A stretch of 48,221 bases of DNA from a virus. The notes under the pieces were generated by a model. It worked only from the letters and a program-made list of their open reading frames with translations. It had not been told where the DNA came from and searched no databases. This document shows positions 38,847-48,221 of this stretch, piece after piece (position 1 is the stretch's first letter; each line of letters starts with the position of its first letter). The position numbers were made by a program, and so were the translations under genes. The stretch covers positions 1 to 48,221 of IMG/VR virus record IMGVR_UViG_3300020457_000019; one strand, 5' to 3'.

Positions 38847-38989
38847 AATCTGGCTTTTGACCCGTACGCGGATACTCATCAGCCGTCTAGACGGTGGGAT
38901 AGACCACAAATATCAATGAGTCCAACTAAGACTCACAACTTTTTACGTACGTGAACGATCAAATATACACTTAACTTTAAGCTAAATAA

Positions 38990-40114
38990 ATGGCACATCA
39001 GGATAGTACCCTAACGACCAATCTAACTCGTCAGGGACAAAATAATTCAGCTGGTGACGCACGCGCCCTTTACTTAAAGCTGTTTAGTGGAGAGATGTTT
39101 AAAGGATTCCAGCACGAGACAATCGCTCGTGACATGGTAATGAAGAGAACATTGAAAAACGGTAAGAGTTTACAGTTCATTTATACTGGTTCAACTACTG
39201 CCGAGTATCATACTCCCGGAAATAGCATATTAGGTAACAGCGACGGAGCACCTCCAGTTGCAGAGAAAACAATTACAGTTGACGATCTATTAATCAGTTC
39301 AGCTTTCGTATATGAGCTAGATGAAACACTAGCACACTTCGAGTTGAGAGGAGAGATCTCACGTAAGATTGGATATGCACTTGCAGAGAAGTATGACAAG
39401 CTCATCTTCAGAGCAATCACAAGAGGAGCAAGACAAGCTTCTCCAATCACGAAGACTAACTTCAAAGAACCCGGTGGAACACAGATCAGAGTTGGTTCAA
39501 CAACTAATGATTCTGACGCATTCAACGCAGGCAACTTAGTAACAGCATTCTATGATGCTGCTGCCGCCTTAGATGAAAAGGGCGTAAGTTCACAGGGAAG
39601 ATGTGCGGTTCTTAACCCTCGTCAGTACTACGCACTTATAACTGATATAGCATCTAACGGTCTTGTTAACAGAGACGTTCAAGGTTCTGCATTACAGAGT
39701 GGTAATGGCGTTGTAGAAATCGCTGGCATACACATTTACAAGTCTATGAACATTCCGTTCTTAGGTAAGTATGGTACTGCTTTCGGTGGAACAACAGGTA
39801 AGACCTCACCATCTAACATGGGAGACAGAATTGGTAAAACACTTGAGAACGCATCAGGTGCAACAGCTGGAATCAACAACGACTATGGTACTGCTACTGA
39901 AGTGGGCTCTAAGTCTTGTGGATTAATCTTCCAGAAGGAAGCCGCTGGTGTAGTAGAAGCAATCGGTCCTCAGGTACAAGTAACAAGCGGAGATATATCC
40001 GTTGTTTACCAAGGCGATGTTATCCTTGGCAGACTAGCTATGGGGGCAGACTACCTAAACCCAGCAGCTGCTGTAGAATTATATGTTGGCGCAACTGCAC
40101 CATCTGCATTCTAA
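38990..40114 (+). CDS. Major capsid protein (gp10-like)
   Basis: The 374-residue product matches T7-like marine capsid proteins: N-terminal QDSTLTTNLTRQGQNNSAGD and ALYLKLFSGEMFKGFQHETI, a central GRCAVLNPRQYYALITDI, and C-terminal AAGVVEAIGPQVQVT. It adopts the HK97 fold as the capsid shell. A strong terminator follows at 40130, and a separate leader of about 180 bases precedes it, suggesting high expression. Confidence 0.95.
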   Translation: MAHQDSTLTTNLTRQGQNNSAGDARALYLKLFSGEMFKGFQHETIARDMVMKRTLKNGKSLQFIYTGSTTAEYHTPGNSILGNSDGAPPVAEKTITVDDLLISSAFVYELDETLAHFELRGEISRKIGYALAEKYDKLIFRAITRGARQASPITKTNFKEPGGTQIRVGSTTNDSDAFNAGNLVTAFYDAAAALDEKGVSSQGRCAVLNPRQYYALITDIASNGLVNRDVQGSALQSGNGVVEIAGIHIYKSMNIPFLGKYGTAFGGTTGKTSPSNMGDRIGKTLENASGATAGINNDYGTATEVGSKSCGLIFQKEAAGVVEAIGPQVQVTSGDISVVYQGDVILGRLAMGADYLNPAAAVELYVGATAPSAF

Positions 40115-40129
40115 TTTATACATTTATAC

Positions 40130-40154
40130 GGGACCTTCGGGTCCCTTTTTTTTT
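40130..40154 (+). terminator. Strong terminator after the capsid gene
   Basis: Six-base-pair stem GGGACC/GGTCCC with a TTCG tetraloop followed by nine T. This corresponds in position to the T-phi terminator of T7 after gene 10. The next ATG is 5 bases after the T-run. Confidence 0.95.
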
Positions 40155-40158
40155 ATCT

Positions 40159-40788
40159 ATGACTACACCAATAGCAACCGATACCGAACTATCCGCAGTT
40201 AATTCTATCTTGGGTAGCATAGGGCAAGCCCCGATAACTGAACTAAAAAATTCTTCAGGAGTTTTAATAAATCCTAATCCTGAAATTTCATTTATCTATA
40301 ATATTCTGACTGAAGTCACAAAGGATATTTTAAATGAGGGATGGCATTTCAATACAGAAGAACATATTAAAGTTAGCCCAGATGCTAATGGGAACATAAC
40401 CATCCCAGTTAACTATCTTCGCTACGACCTGAATGACGGTCAAGCAGATAGGAATATGGACCTCGTTAAGAGGAATGGAAAACTATATGACTTAGTAACT
40501 CACACCGATGTCTTTGACCATGACTTGGAATTAGATGTGGTGTACCTTTATGCGTTTGAAGATATACCTTCTGTCTTTCAGAGATACATCATCGCAAGAG
40601 CATCTACCCGAGCAGCTACACAGTTAGTAGCCAATAGTGAATTAGTAAAACTATTACAAGGTCAAGAGGGATTAGCAAGAGCAGCTCTCATGGAGTACGA
40701 ATGCAACCAAGGCGATCACTCCTTCTTAGGTTGGCCGAAGAATAGTGTTTACAGATCATACCAACCTTACAAATCTCTTATTAGATAA
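40159..40788 (+). CDS. Tail tubular protein A (gp11-like)
   Basis: The 209-residue product begins with TDTELSAVNSILGSIGQAPI, a hallmark of T7 gp11 proteins, followed by LTEVTKDILNEGWHFNTEEH. It forms the upper tail ring (gatekeeper) between portal and gp12. I use the ATG at 40159, after the capsid terminator; the frame is open further upstream but only as a shadow of the capsid gene. Its stop shares a base with the next ATG. Confidence 0.92.
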   Translation: MTTPIATDTELSAVNSILGSIGQAPITELKNSSGVLINPNPEISFIYNILTEVTKDILNEGWHFNTEEHIKVSPDANGNITIPVNYLRYDLNDGQADRNMDLVKRNGKLYDLVTHTDVFDHDLELDVVYLYAFEDIPSVFQRYIIARASTRAATQLVANSELVKLLQGQEGLARAALMEYECNQGDHSFLGWPKNSVYRSYQPYKSLIR

Positions 40789-43703
40789 TGGCAAGTGTTA
40801 CACAATTAGTACCTACATTAACTGGTGGCGTTTCCCAACAGCCAGACGAATTAAAAGTTCCGGGACAAGTTAATGTTGCAGACAATGTTTTACCTGATGT
40901 AACACATGGTTTGATGAAGCGTCCCGGGGGAAAATATATAGACTCTTTGAGTGATGGAACTCTTAACTCACATACCACAGGTAAGTGGTTCCATTACTAC
41001 AGAGATGAGAACGAACAATATATAGGACAAGTCATAAGAAATACTGGTCAAGCTAATGACGGTCACGTCAGGATGTGGCGTTGTAGTGATGGTAATGAAA
41101 TGACTGTCAATGGTAATGGTAAAGCTTATCTTCAACATACAAGTGATGAAGATATACAAACCCTTACTGTCAATGACTTTACGTTTCTGACTAACAGAAC
41201 TAAGACAGTAGCTATGTCTAGTGCTGTTGAACCAACTAGACCACCTGAAGTTTATTTAGAGTTAGATCAAATTAAATATGCTAGTCAATATTCACTAAAT
41301 CTATTTGATCAAGATGGTAGTCAGAACTCACACTATACAGAGGTTTCTACAGCTACAAGACTTAGTGTTGAGCTAGTTAGATCTAGTAACAACTACTGTG
41401 ATGGTAGTGGAAACATGTCTTCTCATACTGCGAGAGTTAACAACACAAATAGATGTAGTGTTAATGATGCTAATGGAGATGACAGAGCACCTAATGTTGC
41501 GACAAGAATATTTGATATAACAAGTGGTGGAACTCTGGTAGATGACAATGCTGTATCTACTCAGGGTGGTACTGACTTTTCATATCAGGTAAACGTTTAC
41601 AATGCTGCTGGTCAGTCAGGTCAAACTGGTAGAGCTAATCTATATTTCCGTATTACATGTACTGGTCAATCAACTCCAGTTGGTTCTGGAAGTAACGTTG
41701 AATATAGAACTAGATACTCCGTCACTAATGACCTCTTATATGGAGGAGAAGGTTGGCTAGAAGGAGACCATGTTTATGTATATATGAAAGATGGTTACTA
41801 CAAAGTAACTGTAGAAGCTGTAAGCGTTTCCAGAATACAAGCTAACTTAGGATTGATTAGACCTAAACCTACTTCCTTTGATACTAAAACAGTAGTTACA
41901 GCTGAGTCTATTTTAGGTAGTCTTCGCACAGCTATTGTTGCTACTGGTAACTTCGCTGCCAACGATGTCAAGATAATTGGTAAAGGTATTTATATAACTA
42001 GACCATCTGGTAACTTCAACGCTACTACCACTAACTCACGTCTTATGAATGTCGTGTCTAATGAGGTATTAACTGTTGAGGATTTACCTAAGCAATGTAA
42101 GCATGGAATGGTTATACGAATAGCTAATAGTGCTTCGCAAGATGATGATTACTATTTGAAATTCTTTGGAAATAACGACAAAGATGGCGAAGGTGTATGG
42201 GAAGAATGTGTTCAACCCGGAGTTAATATTGAGTTTGACAACACAACTATGCCACTCCAACTTGTGAGAGATAGTAGTGGTAATTCATTTACTTTGTCAG
42301 AAGTTGCATGGGAAAACGCAGATGTAGGTAATACACATCCAACTGAAGGTACAAACCCAAGAGCTAGTTTTGTAGGAAAGGAAATAAATAAGATGGTTTT
42401 CTTTAGAAATCGTCTAGTTATGCTGAGTGATGAGAATATAATAATGTCTCGTCCCGGAAACTTCTTTAACTTCTGGGTTAAGACTGCTACTACATTCTCA
42501 AACATTGACCCTATAGATATATCCTGTAGTTCTACATATCCTGCAATCGTATATGACGCTATACAAGTAAACGCTGGACTTCTTATATTTACTAAAAATC
42601 AGCAATTCATGCTGACGACAGATAGTGATATTTTAAATCCAAGTACTGCTAAGTTAAATGCTTTAGCAAGTTATAACTTTAACTTTAAAACTAATCCAAT
42701 ATCTCTAGGAACTACTGTAGGTTTCCTCGATAATGCTAATAAATTTAGTCGTTTCTTTGAAATGTCTAGGATTTTAAGAGAAGGGGAACCGGATGTAGTG
42801 GAACAGAGCAAGGTTGTATCCCAGCTATTTGCTAAAGAGATCAAACTCATATCAAATTCAAGAGAAAATAATGTCATATTCTTCAGCGAAGAAGGTAATA
42901 CTAAGCTATATGGCTATAGGTATTTCGATTCGGGCAATGAAAGAGTACTACAATCGTGGTTCAGCTGGACGCTCACAGGAACAATTCAATACCATTGCAT
43001 GCTTGATGATTCTCTACATGTGGTTGTTAGGAATAATGCTAAAGATCAACTCCTTAAATTCCCTATCAAAATAGATGATTCAGGTAACTTTGTTTCCGGG
43101 ACGGATACAGTACCTATTCATTTAGATCATGCACAGGAAACAAGTGGCTGGACATATGCCAACGGTAAGTCCACTAAAGCCAAACCTGTAGGGTTAGAAA
43201 GTAGTAGTCAACTAGCTGCTTTCGATAATTCAGGAGCTACTAATTTAGGTAGATACGGAGAGATAACTATCAATGGTTCCAATATGGAACTAGATGGGGA
43301 CTGGTCAGGAGAGACATTTATTATTGGCTATCTATATGACATGAAAGTAGAGCTACCTACTATCTACTACACCTATCAATCAGGAGAGAATTGGAGATCA
43401 GATACTAGATCAGATCTTGTAGTACACAGAGTTAAGTTTAGTTTTGGAGATGTGGGAATATATAAAATTACTTTAGATAGAAATGGTAAAGATCAATATA
43501 ATGAAGTTCGTGAAGTTAATGAAGCTAACCTTTTAGCTGCTAACTCTTCTACTTTCTTATCACAAGATTTTGAGACTATACCAACCTACGAAAGAAATAA
43601 GAATTTAAAGATAACAGTATCTTCTAAACACCCATCGCCAGCAACATTGCTGTCTTATCAATGGGAAGGAGATTACAACAACAGATCATATAAGCGTGTC
43701 TAA
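40788..43703 (+). CDS. Tail tubular protein B (gp12-like)
   Basis: The 971-residue product starts with the typical VTQLVPTLTGGVSQQPDELK, then a KRPGGKYID segment, which recurs in gp12 proteins. It is longer than T7 gp12 (794 residues), with extra Asn/Thr-rich beta segments around residues 170-330. Later parts contain FRNRLVMLSDENIIMSRPGN, another gp12-like landmark. It forms the hexameric nozzle of the tail to which the fibres bind. Confidence 0.93.
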   Translation: MASVTQLVPTLTGGVSQQPDELKVPGQVNVADNVLPDVTHGLMKRPGGKYIDSLSDGTLNSHTTGKWFHYYRDENEQYIGQVIRNTGQANDGHVRMWRCSDGNEMTVNGNGKAYLQHTSDEDIQTLTVNDFTFLTNRTKTVAMSSAVEPTRPPEVYLELDQIKYASQYSLNLFDQDGSQNSHYTEVSTATRLSVELVRSSNNYCDGSGNMSSHTARVNNTNRCSVNDANGDDRAPNVATRIFDITSGGTLVDDNAVSTQGGTDFSYQVNVYNAAGQSGQTGRANLYFRITCTGQSTPVGSGSNVEYRTRYSVTNDLLYGGEGWLEGDHVYVYMKDGYYKVTVEAVSVSRIQANLGLIRPKPTSFDTKTVVTAESILGSLRTAIVATGNFAANDVKIIGKGIYITRPSGNFNATTTNSRLMNVVSNEVLTVEDLPKQCKHGMVIRIANSASQDDDYYLKFFGNNDKDGEGVWEECVQPGVNIEFDNTTMPLQLVRDSSGNSFTLSEVAWENADVGNTHPTEGTNPRASFVGKEINKMVFFRNRLVMLSDENIIMSRPGNFFNFWVKTATTFSNIDPIDISCSSTYPAIVYDAIQVNAGLLIFTKNQQFMLTTDSDILNPSTAKLNALASYNFNFKTNPISLGTTVGFLDNANKFSRFFEMSRILREGEPDVVEQSKVVSQLFAKEIKLISNSRENNVIFFSEEGNTKLYGYRYFDSGNERVLQSWFSWTLTGTIQYHCMLDDSLHVVVRNNAKDQLLKFPIKIDDSGNFVSGTDTVPIHLDHAQETSGWTYANGKSTKAKPVGLESSSQLAAFDNSGATNLGRYGEITINGSNMELDGDWSGETFIIGYLYDMKVELPTIYYTYQSGENWRSDTRSDLVVHRVKFSFGDVGIYKITLDRNGKDQYNEVREVNEANLLAANSSTFLSQDFETIPTYERNKNLKITVSSKHPSPATLLSYQWEGDYNNRSYKRV

Positions 43704-44148
43704 TTACATACACCCAGCAACGTTGGAAGCTGCCATAAAGGTGGCTTCTAATTTGTTAGACGAGGACCGTAAGGAGATTACTGAGGGGCATGGACATGAC
43801 CCTGAAAGTGCATTGATAGTTGGAATGAATAATTCTGACACAGTTTACTTTGAGGTACCAAACGGTGACATAGCTGGTATGGCAGGCGTAAGTCTAGATG
43901 GAAAGATCTGGATGTGCTGCACACCAGCTATTTATCAATACCCACATACATTCGCTCGAGAAGCGAAACGCTATGTGGAACGACAACCACACAAGTTGCT
44001 TTGGAACATCGTTGAAAAACGAAATAAAGTTCACATGAAGCTACTGAAATTCCTAGGGTTCAAGTTTCTAAGGGAAGTAAAATACGGACCCAATCAATTA
44101 TCCTTTATAGAGTTTTGCCGTGTTAGGAGCAATCTTCGGGGGGCTTAG
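43696..44148 (+). CDS. gp13-like protein (GNAT-like small virion/assembly protein)
   Basis: The 150-residue product starts with GTG at 43696 overlapping the gp12 end by 8 bases. It has a GNAT-like C-terminal half (LWNIVEKRNKVHMKLLKFLG, then FKFLREVKYGPNQLSFIEF), seen in gp13-type proteins between gp12 and gp14 in marine podoviruses. In T7, gp13 is needed for assembly of the internal core. No catalytic claim can be made. Confidence 0.72.
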   Translation: MSNYIHPATLEAAIKVASNLLDEDRKEITEGHGHDPESALIVGMNNSDTVYFEVPNGDIAGMAGVSLDGKIWMCCTPAIYQYPHTFAREAKRYVERQPHKLLWNIVEKRNKVHMKLLKFLGFKFLREVKYGPNQLSFIEFCRVRSNLRGA

Positions 44149-44875
44149 TAAAGTCGTTGGCGGTATAGCTGCGAGTAAAGCAGCCAAAGCCCGCAACAGA
44201 GCAGCTATAGAAAGATATGAAAGAGCAAAAGAGCAACGTAAGCGTACTCACTTTCAGAAACTTTCTATTTATTCTGCCAAGATAAATAAGTACCACACCG
44301 ATTTAACAGAAAACGACCTAGCAGCTAACAGAGGTTACGCCCAAGCCCAAGCTGCTTTAGGTGCAGCCCAATCAAGAGCATTAGCTGAGAGCGAGGGTTT
44401 ATTTATAAAATATGTCCAAGAAAAACTTGGAAAGAAAGCAGCCAGCGGAGCAACCGGAAGGTCTGCTGCCCGTATAGAAATGGTGGACTTTGCTGCGTTT
44501 AAAAGAGAGCAAGCAGATTTTGCTTACAAATTAACCAAATCTAGAGAAGCTTACGACTCCAACGTTGAAGCTATTAGAAATCAACAGAGATCTGCACGTA
44601 ATAAATTATATGGAAATGTCATGTGGCAACCAGTCGCTGACCTACCACCAATCGTACCCCAGATGGAGAATACTTCTCTTCCTGTATTACAAGGTATCTT
44701 AGGAGCTGCTGCTGGATTTGCCGGTGCTGGCGAGACAGATACTGGAGTTAATACTGGAGACGCACCACTTGGCGGTAGAGGTGGGTTTGGTACTGACTCT
44801 CAATTTAGAGATTTTAGTGCAGGAGATTACGGAGCTGGAAGTAATTACATTTATAGTCCGGAGGGCTGGGATTAA
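44120..44875 (+). CDS. Internal virion protein B (gp14-like)
   Basis: The 251-residue product starts with GTG at 44120, overlapping the upstream gene by 29 bases. An N-terminal hydrophobic, Gly/Ala-rich segment (MLGAIFGGLSKVVGGIAASK) is followed by long basic helices (about 20-170) and a glycine-rich tail. This layout matches T7 gp14, which is ejected first and forms a pore in the outer membrane. Its stop overlaps the gp15-like start. Confidence 0.82.
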   Translation: MLGAIFGGLSKVVGGIAASKAAKARNRAAIERYERAKEQRKRTHFQKLSIYSAKINKYHTDLTENDLAANRGYAQAQAALGAAQSRALAESEGLFIKYVQEKLGKKAASGATGRSAARIEMVDFAAFKREQADFAYKLTKSREAYDSNVEAIRNQQRSARNKLYGNVMWQPVADLPPIVPQMENTSLPVLQGILGAAAGFAGAGETDTGVNTGDAPLGGRGGFGTDSQFRDFSAGDYGAGSNYIYSPEGWD

Positions 44876-47496
44876 TGACTGATGCAAAGTTTGACCCTAT
44901 TGATTCAGCAGATTATATAGCTCCTCTACAAGAGGGCTATAAAGAAATCAATCAGGGCATGAATAATTTCTGGGACCAAAATGTTAATGAGTACCAGAGA
45001 AGAGCTGAAATAGCTGGAAAAGATTTACAATCTCTCGCCAATATGTCTGAAACTCTTGGAGAGTATTTCTCTAAGAAAGATGAAGAGAGGAGAGAAGCTG
45101 ATAGAGCTAAAGGTTATATGTGGATGCAAGAGAATGGTATTGGTCCTGATCAAGCCATGTCTTTTAAAGAAGCTGAAGCTAAAGCTAGAGAAGAGGGAAC
45201 AATAATAAACGAAGAGATTTATAACTGGGAAAGACAAGGAGGAGATATCTGGACTTCTGAAGCTTTCAGAGATATGAATGCTTCTGAAAAATTAGGAGCT
45301 GTAAATGCTTGGGCACAAATGAAAGCTTCTCAATACAATCCAAAGGCAGTTACAGAAGGTGCTACTTCCTACGAAGATTACAATGCTGCTTTAACTAAAT
45401 ATAGATTTGAGTTCTATAAACAGTTTGGCGATATTAACCCAGCTATCTTAAATGAATATGTTTTTGGTACTGTCAGACAGAAAGATCAGACAAACTATTC
45501 TGAGTGGTATTCAGTCCGGGAACAGGAAATACAAACTGCTAGAAATGAAAAGTATGGCACAGAGCTAGAAGCATGTATCAGAGGTGGTAATGGAACTTCT
45601 TGTATCTTCAACTATCAAGATAGTCAATCTATCCATGGTTGGAATAAGGGTAAGTCTACCCGGGAAGGATTCAAGATCATTAAGGAAATGGCTAAGAATG
45701 GAACTTTAACCAAAGATCTATACGTCGAAATGCTCGCTGAAAATGCTGAGTTTGAACATAAAGGTCGTAAAGGTAAGGTTAAGTTCAACGAAGAGTTCTT
45801 AGAAGATATGGAAGAAATATCTGACCTCATCGACAAGAAAGATATTGACGACTTCAATACTTCTGAAGCTAATAAAAAGATGACTAACTCTAGGGAGTAC
45901 ACAGATCTAATAAATTCTTTTGAGTGGACTGATTACGGATTACATAAAGATCAGATGAAAAAGCTGAAAGATCTTAAGAAGAAACAAGAAAGAAGATATG
46001 GTTTCTCACATCCTAAGATTGATACAGCTCTTACTGGTTTTGGTCATAAAGAAAATTACTATAAAGAAAGAAAGAAAGAGTTGAATGATGCCATAATCAA
46101 TGGCGAAGTTTGGACTCAAGAAGAAGCTGAAGCTCAGGGATATGAAATGCCAGTTCTTATGGATAAAGATATTCAGGATCTGATGAAAAACGTAGCTAAT
46201 GCTAGATATAACTATGGTAAATATGCTGAAAATATAGAGACCTTAGTTCTTTCTAAAGCTGGAGTTACTAACGATACTAAGAGTCTTGAAGTAGCAGAGA
46301 TAATTGACTTCTTACAACAAAACCTTAAGAAGAGTATGATTGCTGCTGCTATTGCAGACCCAGATGATAAGACTATTGGTAACACTATCTTCCAAACTAT
46401 AAAGAATGACTTTGAAGCTGATATAACTAAGCCAAATTTAAAAGATTCTATCTTCTTTAGGGATGGGAAATGGTCTTCTCCGCTGTCAATGAATGCAGAA
46501 TTAACCACAGTCCTTGATGGAGAGAATAAAGAAACACTTCAGAAACTAAATAAACTTATTGACAAAGGATTTCAAGAGTCTGTAATGGCTCCAAATACTT
46601 TCTTCTCGCCACAGCAGTTAATGGATTATGGCGAGCAGTACAATAAAGGTAATTTTGTAGTACCAGCCAGAGCTAATTACATAGCTAGAATGTTTAACTA
46701 TAGAGGTCCTGATGGAGAGTTACTTACTGGTTTAGATGTTATTAATCATCAGCGTGAAGCTATAGATTTAGAACCATTAGAAAAACCTAATGTATTAACT
46801 AATATTGAAAAGCTTGATAACTTATCTAAAGATCAACTTCTCTACAACAAAACTGATTCCTCAGTAAACAGAGTAGTAGGAGAGAACAAAGAGGTAGTAA
46901 AAGAGTTAAGTACATCGTTGATGCACCCTGTAATCGTAGAGTACTTAAAAGAAAACTCACACCAATCAGCTCAAAAGAATCCATCTCTTGAGGGTTTCTG
47001 GCAACGAGCTAGATTACTGGAAAACAAACTTAAGAAAGAATTTCCCGATCAGAAAACACATGGATTAATAAGTCAAATTAAAAAACAATCTACTGATCTT
47101 TATAGACAAGAGAGTAAAGAAGGTGGTGCTATCCACGGCTTCTCTCAAGTAGATAAAGAACAATGGAGAAGACAAAGATATCTAGACTTACTTGTTGAAA
47201 ACCTTGGTCCAGAAAAAATAACTGAATGGGTTAAGGAACTAGAAGCAGTAAAAACAGAAACAGAGGAAGGTACAGAAGAAGGTACAGAAGAAGGAGTTAG
47301 TGATATTGACTTAACGATATCTATGGATTTCCTACAAGTGTATGACTTTGACTTTACTAATGTTCCACTAGATCTTGATGGAGGGCTATCGCCTTTCGAT
47401 CAGAATCGTTGGTTCCAATTAGGTTACAAACATACAGGAGATTTGGAATTTTTAGAAAATCTAAAACGTCCTAGTTTTATGAAAACAAATGAATGA
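44875..47496 (+). CDS. Internal virion protein C (gp15-like)
   Basis: The 873-residue product is almost wholly helical and charged, with length and position as for T7 gp15 (747 residues), the second ejected core protein. A short EEGTEEGTEEG repeat lies near residue 800. ATG shares a base with the gp14-like stop (TAATG). The 3' end overlaps the gp16-like gene by 8 bases. Confidence 0.85.
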   Translation: MTDAKFDPIDSADYIAPLQEGYKEINQGMNNFWDQNVNEYQRRAEIAGKDLQSLANMSETLGEYFSKKDEERREADRAKGYMWMQENGIGPDQAMSFKEAEAKAREEGTIINEEIYNWERQGGDIWTSEAFRDMNASEKLGAVNAWAQMKASQYNPKAVTEGATSYEDYNAALTKYRFEFYKQFGDINPAILNEYVFGTVRQKDQTNYSEWYSVREQEIQTARNEKYGTELEACIRGGNGTSCIFNYQDSQSIHGWNKGKSTREGFKIIKEMAKNGTLTKDLYVEMLAENAEFEHKGRKGKVKFNEEFLEDMEEISDLIDKKDIDDFNTSEANKKMTNSREYTDLINSFEWTDYGLHKDQMKKLKDLKKKQERRYGFSHPKIDTALTGFGHKENYYKERKKELNDAIINGEVWTQEEAEAQGYEMPVLMDKDIQDLMKNVANARYNYGKYAENIETLVLSKAGVTNDTKSLEVAEIIDFLQQNLKKSMIAAAIADPDDKTIGNTIFQTIKNDFEADITKPNLKDSIFFRDGKWSSPLSMNAELTTVLDGENKETLQKLNKLIDKGFQESVMAPNTFFSPQQLMDYGEQYNKGNFVVPARANYIARMFNYRGPDGELLTGLDVINHQREAIDLEPLEKPNVLTNIEKLDNLSKDQLLYNKTDSSVNRVVGENKEVVKELSTSLMHPVIVEYLKENSHQSAQKNPSLEGFWQRARLLENKLKKEFPDQKTHGLISQIKKQSTDLYRQESKEGGAIHGFSQVDKEQWRRQRYLDLLVENLGPEKITEWVKELEAVKTETEEGTEEGTEEGVSDIDLTISMDFLQVYDFDFTNVPLDLDGGLSPFDQNRWFQLGYKHTGDLEFLENLKRPSFMKTNE

Positions 47497-48221
47497 AGAA
47501 AATGATGAGGTAGTTTATCCAGAGGTTACTGACGAAGCGAAAGCATATCAACAAGATTTGATGTCAGGTTTCGACGTGCGCGAAGGTATGCGTACTGGCG
47601 AAATACCACAACCTACTACGGAAGGGGAAACTGGAACAACTACTCCAACAGCAGACACCTCCACGGAGGAAGTCGAACAAGAAGTAAAACCACAGGAAGA
47701 AGAAGCTACATTATTTGGCGAAGGTTTTAAAGATTCTTGGCAGGAAATGAATAAGTTTGATGCTAAGAATCCTTTAACTTGGAGTTACATCCCATCAGCA
47801 ATGGGAGCTGGAGTTACAGACTTTGGAATTGATTTAGTTAATAAGATTCCAAATGTTGCAATACCTAAGCTTCCTAGATATGAAGATGAAACTCTTAACT
47901 TTGTAAGAGATGCGTCCGCATTTATTATTCCTCAGCTCTACCTTGCTAAATACTTTAAAGGTAAAGCAAACACGGCTCACGCCAAAGTTAAATGGAAACT
48001 AGGAGACGGTACGTTTGCTAGGTTCTTTGGTCCAGCTGGTATAGATGCTGGAGTTGGTGTCTTTGTAGACTCTGTGAACTCCAGAAATGAAACAGACCAT
48101 AACTTAATGGGCACAATGAAACAAAGTTGGCCGAAGACATGGGGCTGGATACCAGATAATATGGCAACTTTGGATGATGATAGTCCAGATGTTAAACGTA
48201 TTAAAAATATTAATGAAGGTG
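47489..48221 (+). CDS. Internal virion protein (T7 gp16-like), N-terminal part
   Basis: ATG at 47489 overlaps the gp15-like gene. The frame is open to the window end and continues at base 2 of the window (see the feature at 1-3349), giving about 1319 residues. Residues 1-75 are acidic and Thr-rich and probably disordered; a helical region with short hydrophobic parts follows (PLTWSYIPSAMGAGVTDFG, SAFIIPQLYLAKYF, FARFFGPAGIDAGVGVFVDS). No lytic transglycosylase motif is seen where T7 gp16 has one. Confidence 0.85.
   Translation, partial: MNEENDEVVYPEVTDEAKAYQQDLMSGFDVREGMRTGEIPQPTTEGETGTTTPTADTSTEEVEQEVKPQEEEATLFGEGFKDSWQEMNKFDAKNPLTWSYIPSAMGAGVTDFGIDLVNKIPNVAIPKLPRYEDETLNFVRDASAFIIPQLYLAKYFKGKANTAHAKVKWKLGDGTFARFFGPAGIDAGVGVFVDSVNSRNETDHNLMGTMKQSWPKTWGWIPDNMATLDDDSPDVKRIKNINEG
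48100..48221. repeat. Terminal overlap of the circular assembly (right copy)
   Basis: Matches bases 1-122 except at two silent third-codon positions (48127, 48178). See the left copy. Confidence 0.95.

Noticed and set aside
40116-40130. TTATACATTTATAC after the capsid gene as a fifth TTATACAC-type motif.
   Set aside because: Only the first seven bases match; the conserved right half is missing.
39916-40158. Upstream extension of the gp11-like frame into the capsid gene.
   Set aside because: The extension crosses the capsid end and the strong terminator and has no similarity to gp11; the ATG at 40159 gives the expected N-terminus.
1-48221. CRISPR arrays, insertion sequences, restriction-modification or toxin-antitoxin systems.
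   Set aside because: No regularly spaced repeats, transposase or methyltransferase motifs were seen.

Overview
The window is a nearly complete, circularly permuted genome of a T7-like marine cyanophage (a cyanopodovirus of the P-SSP7 kind). Its T7-like genes are single-subunit RNA polymerase, gp2.5 SSB, gp3 endonuclease, primase-helicase, family A DNA polymerase, exonuclease, portal, scaffold, capsid, gp11/gp12 tail tube, internal virion proteins, gp17-type fibre and large terminase. Host-derived photosynthesis and carbon genes (psbA, hli, talC) and a tyrosine integrase beside a tRNA-Leu fragment point to Prochlorococcus or Synechococcus as host. Nearly all genes are on the + strand, mostly overlapping by a few bases. 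The last 122 bases repeat the first 122 with two synonymous differences, so this is a circular assembly of about 48.1 kb, opened inside the gp16-like gene. The two ends belong to one gene.

Layout in window order: 1-3.35 kb, C-terminal part of the gp16-like protein; 3.36-7.65 kb, tail fibre, an S74-terminated fibre and a glycine-rich protein; 7.65-12.2 kb, small late genes (two 2-oxoglutarate/Fe oxygenases, a holin candidate, exported proteins, small terminase, HNH nuclease); 12.2-15.0 kb, an unknown 350-residue protein and the large terminase; 15.1-16.04 kb, a small gene and talC; 16.04-16.75 kb, a G+C-rich, hairpin-rich non-coding stretch that probably holds the physical genome ends and the early promoter; 16.75-20.2 kb, small early genes; 20.2-21.3 kb, integrase, attP and a terminator; 21.3-32.4 kb, transcription, replication and nucleotide metabolism; 32.4-40.1 kb, portal, scaffold, flavin halogenase, hli, psbA, oxygenase and capsid; 40.1-48.2 kb, tail tube and internal virion proteins.

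Points that go beyond a routine annotation: (1) three tRNA-like cloverleaf fragments, each ending in a T-arm hairpin, two of them upstream of early genes and one upstream of the capsid gene; (2) a 27-bp near-identical sequence present once downstream of the terminase gene and once inside the RNA polymerase coding sequence, resembling a T7/T3-class promoter; (3) a second motif, TTATACAC[A/C]TT[A/C]GTAT, at four gene boundaries; (4) a class I ribonucleotide reductase pair whose small subunit has Leu at the radical-tyrosine position; (5) five 2OG-Fe(II) oxygenase-like proteins, one with an altered metal triad; (6) a DNA polymerase split into two frames; (7) a ribbon-helix-helix gene whose only sensible start is ATC; (8) no recognisable endolysin. 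Comparisons with named phages are from memory; no search was run.
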